Below, piece after piece: positions 26,497-38,080 of a stretch of 64,000 nt of DNA (position 1 is its first letter; each line of letters opens with the position of its first letter). The notes below the pieces were generated by a model. The model saw only the letters and a program-made list of their open reading frames with translations. It did no database searches and had not been told where the DNA came from. The translations under genes and the position numbers were made by a program. Origin of the DNA: Boseongicola sp. (GTDB lineage: Bacteria > Pseudomonadota > Alphaproteobacteria > Rhodobacterales > Rhodobacteraceae); NCBI GenBank assembly GCA_014075275.1, contig CP046179.1:753932-817931 (forward strand), in the 5' to 3' direction.

Positions 26497-28158
26497 ATGC
26501 TTCAGATTGCAGCCTGGAAGCGCGTCCTGATCTGGACGGTTTGTCTTGCCGGGATCCTTTTCGCATTTCCGAATGGTTTCTATACGCGGGTTGAGCATCA
26601 CAATGATGCGCTGGCCGAGATCGAAGTTTTGGGCGAGACGCCAGAACGGTTGGTGGCGGCGTCAGAGTGGCCGTCTTATTTGCCCAATTCGCTGGTCAAT
26701 CTGGGGCTTGATTTGCGCGGTGGTGCGCATTTGCTGGCCGAGGTTCATCTGGAAGACGTCTATGTTGAACGGATGGATGGTTACTGGTTTCTGGCGCGCG
26801 ATGCGCTGGTGCCGTTGCGTGATCAGATTGGCTTTGTCGAACGGGATCGCACGGCGCCTGAAGGTGAATTGCATATCCAGATTTCAAACGCGGCCGGGTT
26901 GGACGCAGCAGTGGCAGCAGTGCGTGCCTTGGCACAGCCGGTTGCCAGTCTGACCGGGATTGGCGCCTTTGACATTGATGTGGCCGGGCAGGGCAATCGG
27001 TTGATCGTCACGCTATCCGAGGCCGAAAAGCTGGCTACGGATAACCGCACGCTTCAGCAATCATTAGAGATCATTCGCCGCCGTGTGGATGAAGTTGGCA
27101 CGCGTGAACCGACCATTCAACGACAGGGTGCCGAACGGATTTTGATCCAGGTGCCGGGCATTGGATCTGCCGGCGAGCTGAAAGATCTCATTGGAACGAC
27201 GGCGCGGTTGACATTTCATCCGGTGATTTCATTTGCTGGATCGCAGACGGTTGCTGCCCCGGGTGAAATCCTGCTGCCGGATCTTGACGACTCGAGCCAG
27301 TTTTATCTGCTGGAAGAAACTGCCGTGCTGTCCGGCGACGATCTGGTGGATGCGCAGCCTGGGTTTGATCAGAACGGACTGCCTTCTGTAACGTTCCGGT
27401 TTAATCCCTCGGGCGCGCGGGTGTTCGGGCAGTTCACTGCAGAGAACACCGGGGCCTTGTTTGCCATCGTTTTGGATGACGAGGTAATAACGGCGCCGCG
27501 GATTAACGAGCCGATTATGGGTGGATCGGGGCAAATCACCGGGAATTTTACGGTTGAGAGCTCGACGCAGTTGTCGATATTGTTGCGGGCAGGTGCACTG
27601 CCAGCAGAAATGACGTTTCTGGAAGAGCGAACCATTGGGCCGGAGTTGGGTCAAGACAGCATTGATGCTGGACGCATCGCCTGTTTGGTAGCCTTCGCGG
27701 CGGTGCTTGCATTCATGACGCTGAGTTACGGATTATTCGGGATATTTGCCAATATCGCGCTGGTGCTGAACGTTGCGTTGCTGTTCGGAATACTGTCGGC
27801 CATTGGTGCGACGCTGACATTGCCGGGCATTGCGGGGATCGTCCTGACCATTGGTATGGCGGTGGACGCCAATGTGCTGGTTTTCGAGCGGATACGCGAG
27901 GAGTTGAAGTCGGCGAAGGGGCCGAGCCGGGCGATTGAATTGGGTTATGAGCGGGCTTTGAGTGCGATCATCGATGCCAATATCACCACGTTTATCACTG
28001 CGACGATCCTGTTTGCCCTGGGATCGGGGCCGGTTAAGGGGTTCGCGGTGACGCTGGGGATCGGAATCATGACCTCGGTCTTCTGCACCATCTTTGTGAC
28101 GCGGCTGTTGATTGTCATGTGGTTTGAACGCAAACGCCCGAAGACAATCGAGGTTTGA
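26497..28158 (+). CDS. secD: Protein translocase subunit SecD
   Basis: A 553-residue inner-membrane protein that uses the proton gradient to aid late export steps. An N-terminal helix, the periplasmic P1 region (LGLDLRGGAHLLAEV is the classic motif near residue 70), and six C-terminal membrane helices with GIVLTIGMAVDANVLVFERI are seen. Length is in the family range. It lies between yajC and secF; secF starts 4 bp after its stop. Confidence 0.96.
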   Translation: MLQIAAWKRVLIWTVCLAGILFAFPNGFYTRVEHHNDALAEIEVLGETPERLVAASEWPSYLPNSLVNLGLDLRGGAHLLAEVHLEDVYVERMDGYWFLARDALVPLRDQIGFVERDRTAPEGELHIQISNAAGLDAAVAAVRALAQPVASLTGIGAFDIDVAGQGNRLIVTLSEAEKLATDNRTLQQSLEIIRRRVDEVGTREPTIQRQGAERILIQVPGIGSAGELKDLIGTTARLTFHPVISFAGSQTVAAPGEILLPDLDDSSQFYLLEETAVLSGDDLVDAQPGFDQNGLPSVTFRFNPSGARVFGQFTAENTGALFAIVLDDEVITAPRINEPIMGGSGQITGNFTVESSTQLSILLRAGALPAEMTFLEERTIGPELGQDSIDAGRIACLVAFAAVLAFMTLSYGLFGIFANIALVLNVALLFGILSAIGATLTLPGIAGIVLTIGMAVDANVLVFERIREELKSAKGPSRAIELGYERALSAIIDANITTFITATILFALGSGPVKGFAVTLGIGIMTSVFCTIFVTRLLIVMWFERKRPKTIEV

Positions 28159-28162
28159 TGTC

Positions 28163-29149
28163 ATGAGATTGAAACTTGTTCCAAGCGAAACAAACATCGA
28201 CTTCTTCCGCCATGTGAAGATCACCATGGGATTTTCGATCGTCGCAATGATCGCTTCGATCCTGTTGTGGATATTCGTCGGCCTGAATTTCGGCATCGAT
28301 TTCCGGGGCGGCACGACTGTTCGGACGGATGCGGCTCAGGCGGTGGATGTGGGTGCATATCGTGATGCGGTTGAAAGCCTGAACCTTGGGGATGTGTCGA
28401 TTTCCGAGGTTTTCGACCCGACATTTGACGAAAACCAGCATGTCTCCATGATCCGTATTCAGGCGCAGGATGGTCAGGAAAGTGTGACCAGTGTCGTCAT
28501 CGATGAAATTCTGGTGGTTTTGCAGGCGGTGGATCCGAGCATCACCTTTGCTTCGGTGGAATCCGTGGGGCCAAAAGTGTCCGGCGAACTGATCCAGACG
28601 GCAGTGATTGCGGTTCTGGCGGCACTGGCGGCGATCCTGATTTACATCTGGTTGCGGTTTGAGTGGCAGTTTTCTGTTGGGGCCGTGGCGGCTTTGTTCC
28701 ACGACGTCATTTTAACCATCGGCGTGTTCAGTCTTTTGCAGATCCGATTTGATTTGGCGACGATTGCCGCACTTTTGACCATTGTCGGCTATTCGATCAA
28801 CGACACGGTGGTGATCTTTGACCGGCTGAGAGAGAACTTGCGCAAGTTCAAGAAGATGCCGTTGCAGGACGTCATGAACAAGTCTGTGAACGAGACTTTG
28901 TCGCGGACATTGATGACATCGGTGACGACGCTGTTGGCGTTGATTGCGTTGCTGATTCTGGGTGGCGATGTGATCCGTGGCTTTGTATTCGCGATCACCT
29001 GGGGTGTGATTGTTGGCACATATTCCTCGGTCTATGTCGCTAAAAGCGCGGTTCTGTTCCTGGGCGTCAAGCGCGACTGGTCCAAGCCGGATGCAGGTGG
29101 TCCTGGCGGCGGCGGTGCTGGAACTCAATTCGCGAATATAGATGCTTGA
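28163..29149 (+). CDS. secF: Protein translocase subunit SecF
   Basis: A 328-residue partner of SecD. The N-terminal helix is followed by GLNFGIDFRGGTTVRT, and the conserved membrane motif TIVGYSINDTVVIFDRLREN lies near residue 220. Start MRLKLVPSETNIDFF at 28163 follows the secD stop. The C-terminal tail is Gly-rich. The downstream transporter gene overlaps it by 8 bp. Confidence 0.96.
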   Translation: MRLKLVPSETNIDFFRHVKITMGFSIVAMIASILLWIFVGLNFGIDFRGGTTVRTDAAQAVDVGAYRDAVESLNLGDVSISEVFDPTFDENQHVSMIRIQAQDGQESVTSVVIDEILVVLQAVDPSITFASVESVGPKVSGELIQTAVIAVLAALAAILIYIWLRFEWQFSVGAVAALFHDVILTIGVFSLLQIRFDLATIAALLTIVGYSINDTVVIFDRLRENLRKFKKMPLQDVMNKSVNETLSRTLMTSVTTLLALIALLILGGDVIRGFVFAITWGVIVGTYSSVYVAKSAVLFLGVKRDWSKPDAGGPGGGGAGTQFANIDA

Positions 29150-29894
29150 GCCATTGGCAGAAGCTCTGGCGACGTCAGGGCTTTGGCTGATCGGAGTTGG
29201 AGCCCTGCTGGCAGGCATAGTCCGTGGCTTTACCGGATTTGGTACTGCAATGGTGTTTCTGCCGTTTGCGGCACAGGTTCTGGGGCCGTTTGAAGCCCTG
29301 ACAGCGTTGATGATCATCGATTTGACAGCGCCGCTAATCCACGTGCGGCGCGCGTTGCGAGAGGGGCAACCCGGCGATGTATTGCGTTTGGGGGCCGGAG
29401 CAATGCTTGCGGTTCCGGTGGGTATATATTTGTTGTCACTGGTGCATCCGGATGTGTTCAGGTGAAGCGTTTCGCTGGTCGCTGTGGGGCTATTGGCCTT
29501 GCTTATTTTGGGTGTGCGCTATCGCGGAGAACTGACCCGCGCGATGATCTTTGGCACCGGCGCCTTGGGTGGGCTTTTTGCCGGAGCGGTGGGTTTGCCG
29601 GGTCCGCCTGTGATCATGTTATACATGGCGTCGACCCTTCCGGCCAAAGTGGTGCGCGCCAATCTGACGCTTTATCTGATTGTTGCAGATATCATTCTGG
29701 TCTGTGTGTTGTGGCTGGGGGGATTGCTTGTCTTGGCGGCAGTGGCGACGGGCATCTTGATGATTGTGCCGTATTTGTTCGGGAATTGGATTGGCGCCGT
29801 GATGTTCCGCCCGGAGGTCGAGAAATACTATCGAACGACGGCCTATGTGATCATTGCGGCTTCGGCGATAATGGGCATTCCGTTTTGGGATTGA
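29142..29894 (+). pseudogene. TauE/SafE-family permease gene with an in-frame TGA
   Basis: The frame encodes a membrane protein of about 250 residues resembling the TauE/SafE (sulfite exporter-like) family: LLAGIVRGFTGFGTAMVFLP at the start, and AGAVGLPGPPVIMLYMAS, the second family repeat, after the break. A TGA at 29463-29465 interrupts it after HPDVFR, and the same frame continues without any shift to 29894. A TGG (Trp) to TGA change is the simplest cause. It overlaps the end of secF by 8 bp. Either it is a recent nonsense mutant, a sequencing error, or a split protein. Confidence 0.8.
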
Positions 29895-29904
29895 GGAGGT
29901 CGTG

Positions 29905-30258
29905 ATGCGCGTCAACGAAGTGACATATACCGACGCTGTGCCGGTAGACGGTTATGGGGTCGGTTTCTTCCGTCTTGGTGGTGAAGTGCAGGATGGGGCT
30001 GTGTTGATTATGGGTTCTGGTGCTGTGTCCTGGGGCGGGTTTGACGATAGCGCCGGGCTGGTGGCGGCAGCTGGCGAGCTGGATGTGGTTTTGGTTGGCA
30101 CCGGCGCGGACATCGCCCACATACCGGCGGTCTTTCGCGAGGCAGTGGAAGCGGCAGGGATTGGTGTTGAAATCATGGCGACGCCACAGGCTTGCCGGAC
30201 CTATAACGTGCTTTTGGGTGAGGGGCGTCGCGTTGCTCTGGCGGCATTGCCAGTTTGA
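29905..30258 (+). CDS. Mth938-like domain protein (DUF498)
   Basis: A 117-residue protein of the Mth938-like (DUF498/DUF598) family, seen by the pattern VLIMGSGAVSWGG, VVLVGTGADIAHIP and ATPQACRTYNVLLGEGRRVALA. Biochemical role is unknown; human relatives (NDUFAF3) help assemble respiratory complex I, so an assembly-type role is possible. GGAGGT precedes the ATG. It follows the TauE-like gene by 10 bp. Confidence 0.88.
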   Translation: MRVNEVTYTDAVPVDGYGVGFFRLGGEVQDGAVLIMGSGAVSWGGFDDSAGLVAAAGELDVVLVGTGADIAHIPAVFREAVEAAGIGVEIMATPQACRTYNVLLGEGRRVALAALPV

Positions 30259-30274
30259 GAGGCCTAATTTTTAT

Positions 30275-30309
30275 GCCTCCGGCGGGAGTATTTTCCCCAA
30301 AAAGAAAGC
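30275..30309 (+). repeat. Extragenic GGAGTATTT repeat, copy A
   Basis: GCCTCCGGCGGGAGTATTTT then CCCCAAAAAGAAAG lies just after the stop of the Mth938-like gene. The small hairpin CCTCCGGCGGG and the A-rich tail are shared, with variation, with two other sites in this window (43868-43929 and, inverted, 47437-47492). Confidence 0.7.
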
Positions 30310-30368
30310 ACAATTTTACTTAAATTTTAGGCGCTACTGGGTCGTGGACAATATCGGTGGTTTGGGCC

Positions 30369-31004
30369 ATGCCTTTGTCGATGGTTGATGCAGTGCTGAA
30401 AGTGAGTGGTTTGAGCTGTGCCCGGGGTGGGTTGACGGTTCTGGACGGCGTGGAGTTTCAGGTTGGTGCTGGCGAGGCCATCGTTCTGCGTGGACCGAAC
30501 GGGTCGGGCAAGACGACGCTTTTGCGCACGATTGCGGGGTTGCAGGCCGCTGACACCGGCGTGATCGAAATTGCACCGGACAGTATCGCTTATGCCGGTC
30601 ATGCCGATGGGATCAAAGGCACGTTGACGGTGGCTGAAAACCTCACGTTCTGGGCGGGCATGTTTGGAATGTCTGGTGTGATGGCTGCGCTGGAAGGGTT
30701 CGACCTGGTTGATTTAGCCGAGCGTCCGGCACAGGCATTGTCGGCCGGGCAGAAGCGCCGGTTGGGATTGGCGCGATTGTTGGTGACAGGGCGGCCGGTA
30801 TGGGCGCTTGATGAACCAACGGTTTCGCTGGATGTACACGCGGTCGCGTTGTTTGGAGCGGTGTTGGAGCGCCATTTGGCGGGGGGTGGCTGTGCATTGA
30901 TCGCCACCCACATCGACCTGGGCATTGCGGCGCGCGAAATTGATATCTCGTCGTTTAAAGCGCGTGGAGCTCGGCGCGGGACCTTTGACGAGGCGTTCAC
31001 ATGA
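30369..31004 (+). CDS. ccmA: Heme exporter ATPase CcmA
   Basis: An ATPase of 211 residues from the chosen ATG at 30369 (another ATG lies at 30381). Walker [14 protein letters not shown], signature [14 protein letters not shown] and Walker [13 protein letters not shown] are clear. With CcmB and CcmC it drives release of heme-loaded CcmE in cytochrome c maturation. The ccmB ATG overlaps its stop (ATGA). Confidence 0.93.
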   Translation: MPLSMVDAVLKVSGLSCARGGLTVLDGVEFQVGAGEAIVLRGPNGSGKTTLLRTIAGLQAADTGVIEIAPDSIAYAGHADGIKGTLTVAENLTFWAGMFGMSGVMAALEGFDLVDLAERPAQALSAGQKRRLGLARLLVTGRPVWALDEPTVSLDVHAVALFGAVLERHLAGGGCALIATHIDLGIAAREIDISSFKARGARRGTFDEAFT

Positions 31005-31657
31005 AGGCGCTTTTGGTCAGGGATTTACGTTTGGCGGTGCGAGCAGGTGGTGGCTTTGGGTTGGCATTGGTGTTTTTCCTGATCGTTACGGTTCTGGTGC
31101 CTTTTGGGGTTGGGCCGTCTGAAGCCGTATTGCGTCCCATAGGGCCGGGAATATTGTGGCTTGGGGCATTGCTTGCCTGTCTGTTGTCGCTGGATCGGAT
31201 ATTCGCGACCGATTTCGAAGACGGGTCGTTGGAATTGTTGGCCACGTCGCCTTTGCCGCTAGAGGCATTGGTGGCGGTGAAAGCGCTTGCGCATTGGATC
31301 ACGACGGGATTGCCACTGACGCTGGCGGCACCGGCGTTCGCAATTTTCCTGAATCTTCCGGGCGAGGGTTATGTCTGGCTGGTCTTGTCACTGGCGATTG
31401 GAACCCCTGCGTTGTCAGTGATCGGGGCCTTTGGTGCGGCTCTGACGGTTGGGTTGAAGCGCGGCGGATTGCTTTTGTCGCTTTTGGTTCTGCCGCTCTA
31501 TATTCCGACATTGATTTTCGGGGCTGAAACTGTGCGTCGCGGGGCAGAGGGATTGGGTGGAGATGTGCCCCTGACATTGCTGGCGGGGATTACGGCGGGG
31601 TGCGTGGCGCTGTTGCCATTTGCGGGGGCCGCCGTTTTGCGGATCAACCTGCGATGA
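31001..31657 (+). CDS. ccmB: Heme exporter membrane protein CcmB
   Basis: A 218-residue protein with six hydrophobic segments and the family stretch [20 protein letters not shown] near residues 70-90. It is the membrane partner of CcmA. It overlaps ccmA by 4 bp; ccmC begins 55 bp later. Confidence 0.93.
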   Translation: MKALLVRDLRLAVRAGGGFGLALVFFLIVTVLVPFGVGPSEAVLRPIGPGILWLGALLACLLSLDRIFATDFEDGSLELLATSPLPLEALVAVKALAHWITTGLPLTLAAPAFAIFLNLPGEGYVWLVLSLAIGTPALSVIGAFGAALTVGLKRGGLLLSLLVLPLYIPTLIFGAETVRRGAEGLGGDVPLTLLAGITAGCVALLPFAGAAVLRINLR

Positions 31658-31712
31658 TCTGCCCACGGGGTCGTGTATTGTGGGACCTGGAGAGCGGGGA
31701 TAGATAGCTTTC

Positions 31713-32441
31713 ATGTCGCTTTGGGAATATGCAAATCCTCGCCGTTTCATGGCTGTGACCGACCGGGTGGTTGGGCCGGCCTTTGCCGTGTCTGGCGTTT
31801 TGCTTGCGGTTGGTCTGATCTGGGGATTTTTCGGCACGCCGGACGATTACCGGCAGGGATCGACAGTGAAAATTATCTATCTGCATGTGCCCTCGGCCAT
31901 GATGGCGATCAATATCTGGGTAATGATGCTGGTGACGTCGCTGGTCTGGCTGATCCGGCGGCATCACGTGTCAGCGCTGGCAGCTAAAGCTGCAGCCCCG
32001 GTGGGTATCGTCATGACATTGATGGCATTGCTGACTGGTGCGATCTGGGGGCAGCCCATGTGGGGCACGTTTTGGGCCTGGGACCCCCGTTTGACGTCGT
32101 TTCTGATCTTGTTCCTGTTCTATCTTGGATATGTTGCGCTTTGGGCGGCGATCGAGGACCCGGATACAGCGGCTGATCTGACAAGTATCTTGAGTCTGGT
32201 AGGTTCGGTCTTCGCATTTTTGTCACGCTATGCGGTGAATTTCTGGAACCAGGGACTGCATCAGGGTGCAAGTCTTTCGCTAGATAAAGAAGAGAATATT
32301 TCTGACGTTTTTTGGTTGCCTTTGCTGGTCTGCATCGCCGCTTTCATTCTTTTGTTCGTGGCGTTGGTGCTGATGCGGACTAGAACTGAAATCCGCAAAC
32401 GCCGCATTCACGCAATCACCCTGAGACAGAGGGCTGCGTGA
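31713..32441 (+). CDS. ccmC: Heme transporter CcmC
   Basis: A 242-residue six-helix protein of the heme-handling family. The tryptophan-rich periplasmic motif GQPMWGTFWAWDPRLTSF lies at about residues 110-128, and the flanking His residues suited to hold heme are HVPSAMM and NFWNQGLHQG. It passes heme to CcmE. Its stop overlaps the ccmD ATG by 1 bp. Confidence 0.95.
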   Translation: MSLWEYANPRRFMAVTDRVVGPAFAVSGVLLAVGLIWGFFGTPDDYRQGSTVKIIYLHVPSAMMAINIWVMMLVTSLVWLIRRHHVSALAAKAAAPVGIVMTLMALLTGAIWGQPMWGTFWAWDPRLTSFLILFLFYLGYVALWAAIEDPDTAADLTSILSLVGSVFAFLSRYAVNFWNQGLHQGASLSLDKEENISDVFWLPLLVCIAAFILLFVALVLMRTRTEIRKRRIHAITLRQRAA

Positions 32442-32593
32442 TGCCTGACCTTGGAAGATATGCAGTTGAAGTCGGGTTGGCCTATGGTGTGTCGTTGGGC
32501 CTTTTGATTGCCATTGTCTGGCTGAGTGTCGCCCAGTCCCGTCGGGTCCGAGAGGCGCTGAAAGAGGCCGAGGAGCATTGGAGCGATGGCTAA
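32441..32593 (+). CDS. ccmD: Heme exporter small subunit CcmD
   Basis: A 50-residue protein: one membrane helix (about residues 12-30, VGLAYGVSLGLLIAIVWLS) and a basic and acidic cytoplasmic tail (SRRVREALKEAEEHWSDG). Size, topology and position between ccmC and ccmG are typical. The start overlaps the ccmC stop (TGATG) and its end overlaps the ccmG start by 8 bp. Confidence 0.9.
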   Translation: MPDLGRYAVEVGLAYGVSLGLLIAIVWLSVAQSRRVREALKEAEEHWSDG

Positions 32594-33125
32594 GTTGCCG
32601 CCATTGGCTATTTTGCCGCCCCTGTTCTTTGTGGCGCTGGCAGGTTTGTTTCTGGGAGGCATGTTCCGGTCCAGCCCGGATGCTTTGCCCTCGACCCTGA
32701 TCGGGTCCCCGGCACCTGTGATTGACCTTGATCCGATGGCTGGGCTGACGCCGTTTGCACGCGAATTGCTGGATGCGCCAGGGGCGAAAATAGTGAACTA
32801 CTGGGCAAGCTGGTGCGCGCCGTGTCGGGTTGAGCATCCGCAGTTGATGACCATGGCCGATGAGGGCTTGCCGGTCTATGGGGTCAACTACAAGGATGAT
32901 GTCGGTAAGGCGAAGTCTTTCCTGACGGAATTGGGAAACCCTTATGAAGGGGTTGGAGCCGATCCGCGTGGGCGAATGGCCATTGAATGGGGTGTCTACG
33001 GTGTACCCGAGACATTCGTCATCGACGGCAAAGGCAGGGTTGTCCTGCGCTTTGCCGGGCCGATAACTGCTGACATTATGGAAAAGCGTATTCGTCCTGC
33101 TTTGGCCGAAGCCTCAGCCGAATAG
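32586..33125 (+). CDS. ccmG: Thiol:disulfide oxidoreductase CcmG/DsbE
   Basis: A 179-residue membrane-anchored thioredoxin-fold protein. One helix at residues 7-25 is followed by the redox motif WASWCAPCRVEHPQL and the cis-Pro loop GVYGVPETFVID. It reduces apocytochrome c cysteines before heme attachment. It is the last gene of the ccm operon. ccmE, ccmF and ccmH are not in this window. Confidence 0.94.
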   Translation: MAKLPPLAILPPLFFVALAGLFLGGMFRSSPDALPSTLIGSPAPVIDLDPMAGLTPFARELLDAPGAKIVNYWASWCAPCRVEHPQLMTMADEGLPVYGVNYKDDVGKAKSFLTELGNPYEGVGADPRGRMAIEWGVYGVPETFVIDGKGRVVLRFAGPITADIMEKRIRPALAEASAE

Positions 33126-33233
33126 CCAAATCCCATACAGCAAAATTAGCGCGCCGCCTTCAAGTGGTGGCAGACGCGTTGGCAGAGATCGGGCCACAGC
33201 CCGAATCGTATCGGTGATTTGATCTATACTCAT
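33114..33233 (-). CDS. Possible 39-residue small membrane protein
   Basis: The minus strand encodes MSIDQITDTIRAVARSLPTR then a hydrophobic end LEGGALILLYGIWLFG. The C-terminal part could be a short membrane segment. In-frame stops lie just upstream, and GGGGG is 6-10 nt before the ATG. It overlaps the last 12 bp of ccmG in the opposite direction. No family was recognised; it may be chance. Confidence 0.35.
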   Translation of the reverse strand: MSIDQITDTIRAVARSLPTRLPPLEGGALILLYGIWLFG

Positions 33234-33436
33234 TACAACCCCCAGAACTTACACGCGTTATCTATGGACGTTGGCGACTTGTCGGGCGAGGAAACAATGG
33301 GTTTCGCGGTTGGTAACGTTGGAATTGGAAACAATTCTGGGAATTTGGGGGCAAAAATGTCTGTGTGGAAACAGCGAATGGCACAGTTCTACTTAGCCGT
33401 TAAGCATGCTCAGGGCTGAGAATCGCAGATTGAGGC

Positions 33437-33835
33437 TCAGTCTGGTAGCGACTCTTTGCGACCATCGTTTCCCAAAAAAAGAGCCAGGAGCATCATTGGA
33501 GGGACCGTAAAACACAGAGGAACCGGAATGCCCCAGAGTTGCGGGCATTGGTGGCCGTCGGTCGTAAGCTCAAACGCGCTGAAACCCAAACCGGTAAAAA
33601 GCGCAAGCGTGGTGCAAGCGTAGAAAAGCCAGACACTCACTGCTCCGGTCATGGAAAGCGCCCCGAGCATCCCAGCGAAGTAGATCGATACAATGACGCA
33701 GGCGGGTTGGTTCAGGACGGGGTAGGTCGGGCAGAAGCCGGGGGTGGCGGTGTTGTAAGCGACGAGGATAAGGGCGCCGGAGAGCATCAGCAGCGCGATG
33801 ATCATCAGGTAGGTTCGGTTTCTGTTGGACTTCAT
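33437..33835 (-). CDS. Four-helix membrane protein with paired cysteines, unknown function
   Basis: A 132-residue protein with four hydrophobic segments. Five Cys lie in or near the loops: GFCPTY, QPACVI, FYACTT, HQCPQL and PLCFTV. The two-loop distribution recalls DsbB-type disulfide proteins, but the CxxC of DsbB is absent, so this is only a suggestion. Start MKSNRNRTYLMI at 33835 has AAGGGG upstream; the longer frame before it lacks a site. Confidence 0.6.
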   Translation of the reverse strand: MKSNRNRTYLMIIALLMLSGALILVAYNTATPGFCPTYPVLNQPACVIVSIYFAGMLGALSMTGAVSVWLFYACTTLALFTGLGFSAFELTTDGHQCPQLWGIPVPLCFTVPPMMLLALFLGNDGRKESLPD

Positions 33836-33881
33836 AGGCGTACCCCTTGTTGGCCAAGTTAACGTCAATTCCGCCATGCTC

Positions 33882-33918
33882 AAAGAAAAAGCCCTGCTGG
33901 AATTAACCTGCGGGGCTT
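33882..33918 (-). terminator. Rho-independent terminator for the 84-residue gene
   Basis: AAGCCCTGC and GCGGGGCTT pair over nine positions (one G-T) with a 12-nt loop, and the minus strand continues TTTCTTT. It lies 126 bp downstream of the minus-strand gene at 34044-34298. Confidence 0.65.
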
Positions 33919-34043
33919 CTATTTGATTAGGTACTTTCAAAGAGTCTTGATGCAGTCCTTAGACACAACTACGCCCACCGATCAGGGCGGGCGATTTGTA
34001 GCCTCCGGTATCACCGCAAGTGCTGGTCGAGCTAAACTTATTC

Positions 34044-34298
34044 TCAATCTTTTAGTTCGAGCCGGAAGCGCACGACACTGGCATTTTCGTCTATCGTACC
34101 TCTTGCCTGCTGCGAACCGCGAAGGATGTTTCTGGGTTTGGAGGTCTCTGACTCGACTCTTACTCTCACAACTAGGTCCCAGTCAGAATTATTTGGCTCT
34201 TGATTTACTGTTACATTCGCACCTTCATCCGCAGTCGCGGAAAATGCCGATGCTGTCATCACCGTCGCGGCAAGCACCAAAGTGGTGAAAATTCTCAT
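34044..34298 (-). CDS. Small secreted protein of unknown function
   Basis: An 84-residue protein with a clear signal peptide (MRIFTTLVLAATVMTASAFS, cleavage after ATA) and a mature part of about 60 polar residues (EGANVTVNQEPNNSDW, VRVRVESETSKPR). CAGGGGGA lies 6 nt before the ATG. No family was recognised. It is flanked by two terminators, so it is monocistronic. Confidence 0.65.
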   Translation of the reverse strand: MRIFTTLVLAATVMTASAFSATADEGANVTVNQEPNNSDWDLVVRVRVESETSKPRNILRGSQQARGTIDENASVVRFRLELKD

Positions 34299-34410
34299 GG
34301 TAGTCCCCCTGTTTCTTCAGTTTGACCGTAGGTCAGGCGGGGTTGCTGGTCAAAGGTTTAATGCATTGTTTCCAAAGTCATATCAATGCGGTGAACAATG
34401 GCGCATTGCC

Positions 34411-34442
34411 CAAAAAAAGGCCGGGAGCGAAGCCCGGCCTTT
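34411..34442 (-). terminator. Rho-independent terminator of acnA
   Basis: A perfect 10-bp stem AAAGGCCGGG / CCCGGCCTTT with a 7-nt loop; on the minus strand it continues into TTTTTTT, ending 20 bp after the acnA stop. A classic intrinsic terminator. Confidence 0.92.
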
Positions 34443-34461
34443 GTCTTGAATATAGGTCGCT

Positions 34462-37149
<2,688 letters not shown>

Positions 37150-37242
37150 AGGGCAATCTCCGGGTTTTTCGCAGAAATGCGGCTGGTTTTGACGCGGGAA
37201 TACTCCCATGAATGGGGGTGGCGCAAGGGGGGTGCGTCGATT

Positions 37243-37262
37243 TTGTATACCATGGTGTACAA
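37243..37262. promoter_or_regulatory. 20-bp palindrome between acnA and the DUF1223 gene
   Basis: TTGTATACCATGGTGTACAA is a palindrome with only one mismatched pair (T/G at positions 6 and 15). It is in the divergent region, about 95 bp from each start codon. Such long TTGTA...TACAA palindromes are typical of GntR-type or other dimeric repressors. Which regulator and which gene it serves is unknown. Confidence 0.5.
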
Positions 37263-37363
37263 TTTGCGTCGTGAAGATTCTGTAACGCACTCTCGCAAAA
37301 CCTTGATTGGTATCGCGCGTTGGTCTGAGTTACTCACAATTGCGGAGTGGGCGTAAGTTTGGG

Positions 37364-38071
37364 ATGACAGATATGGTGCGAATGAGTGCAATCATAACGG
37401 CGGTTTGGGCTGGCTTTTCCGAATTGGCTGTGGCTGAGAGCCCGGTTGTTGTTGAGCTGTATACGTCTCAAGGATGTTCGTCCTGTCCGCCGGCTGACAA
37501 ATTGCTGGGCGAAATTGCGCAGCGCGATGACGTAATCGCATTGGCCCTGCATGTCGATTATTGGGACTATATTGGTTGGAAAGATGAATTCGCCGATCCA
37601 GCTCATACAGTGCGCCAGCGCGGCTATTCACATGCCGCCGGGAAACGTACGATCTATACGCCGCAAATGGTCATTGGTGGGCGCGATCATGTAGTGGGTT
37701 CGCGGCCCATGAAGGTTTTTGAGCTGTTAGAAGACCATTGGAAAACGCCATACGCCGCCGATGTGAGGCTTGAGCGCAACGGCAATCGCGTTACCGTTCG
37801 AATTTCTGCAGAGAGCGGTATGCCATCAGGAGGCGCATTGGTTCAACTTGCGACATTCCGAGAAAAGGAAACGGTAGATATACGCCGTGGCGAAAACCGT
37901 GGACGCACGCTGACCTATCACAACGTTGTCGGGCAGATGATTGAGATCGGAGAATGGAACGGGCGCGGAACGTATCGTGCATCTATTCAGGTGCCTGCAA
38001 CCACTCCGATTGCAGTTTTGGTCCAACAGCCGAATTACGGTCCGATGCTTGGTGCGGCGCAGCTCAAGTAA
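37364..38071 (+). CDS. DUF1223 thioredoxin-like secreted protein
   Basis: A protein of about 235 residues with a signal peptide (MSAIITAVWAGFSELAVAES) and the DUF1223 hallmark VVELYTSQGCSSCPPADKLL, a CxxC thioredoxin-like motif. Later ALHVDYWDYIGWKD and YTPQMVIGGRDHVVGS are also conserved in the family. Role unknown; extracytoplasmic redox function is suggested by the CxxC. Start is uncertain between 37364, 37373 and 37382. Confidence 0.87.
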   Translation: MTDMVRMSAIITAVWAGFSELAVAESPVVVELYTSQGCSSCPPADKLLGEIAQRDDVIALALHVDYWDYIGWKDEFADPAHTVRQRGYSHAAGKRTIYTPQMVIGGRDHVVGSRPMKVFELLEDHWKTPYAADVRLERNGNRVTVRISAESGMPSGGALVQLATFREKETVDIRRGENRGRTLTYHNVVGQMIEIGEWNGRGTYRASIQVPATTPIAVLVQQPNYGPMLGAAQLK

Positions 38072-38080
38072 ATCGAGTTT

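Noticed and set aside
29463-29465. TGA as a selenocysteine codon in the TauE-like gene
   Set aside because: The family is a permease without a catalytic Cys at this place, and no SECIS-like hairpin was seen after it.
33219-33419. Plus-strand frame of 66 codons after ccmG
   Set aside because: No ribosome site, no recognisable pattern, and it overlaps the minus-strand small frame start.
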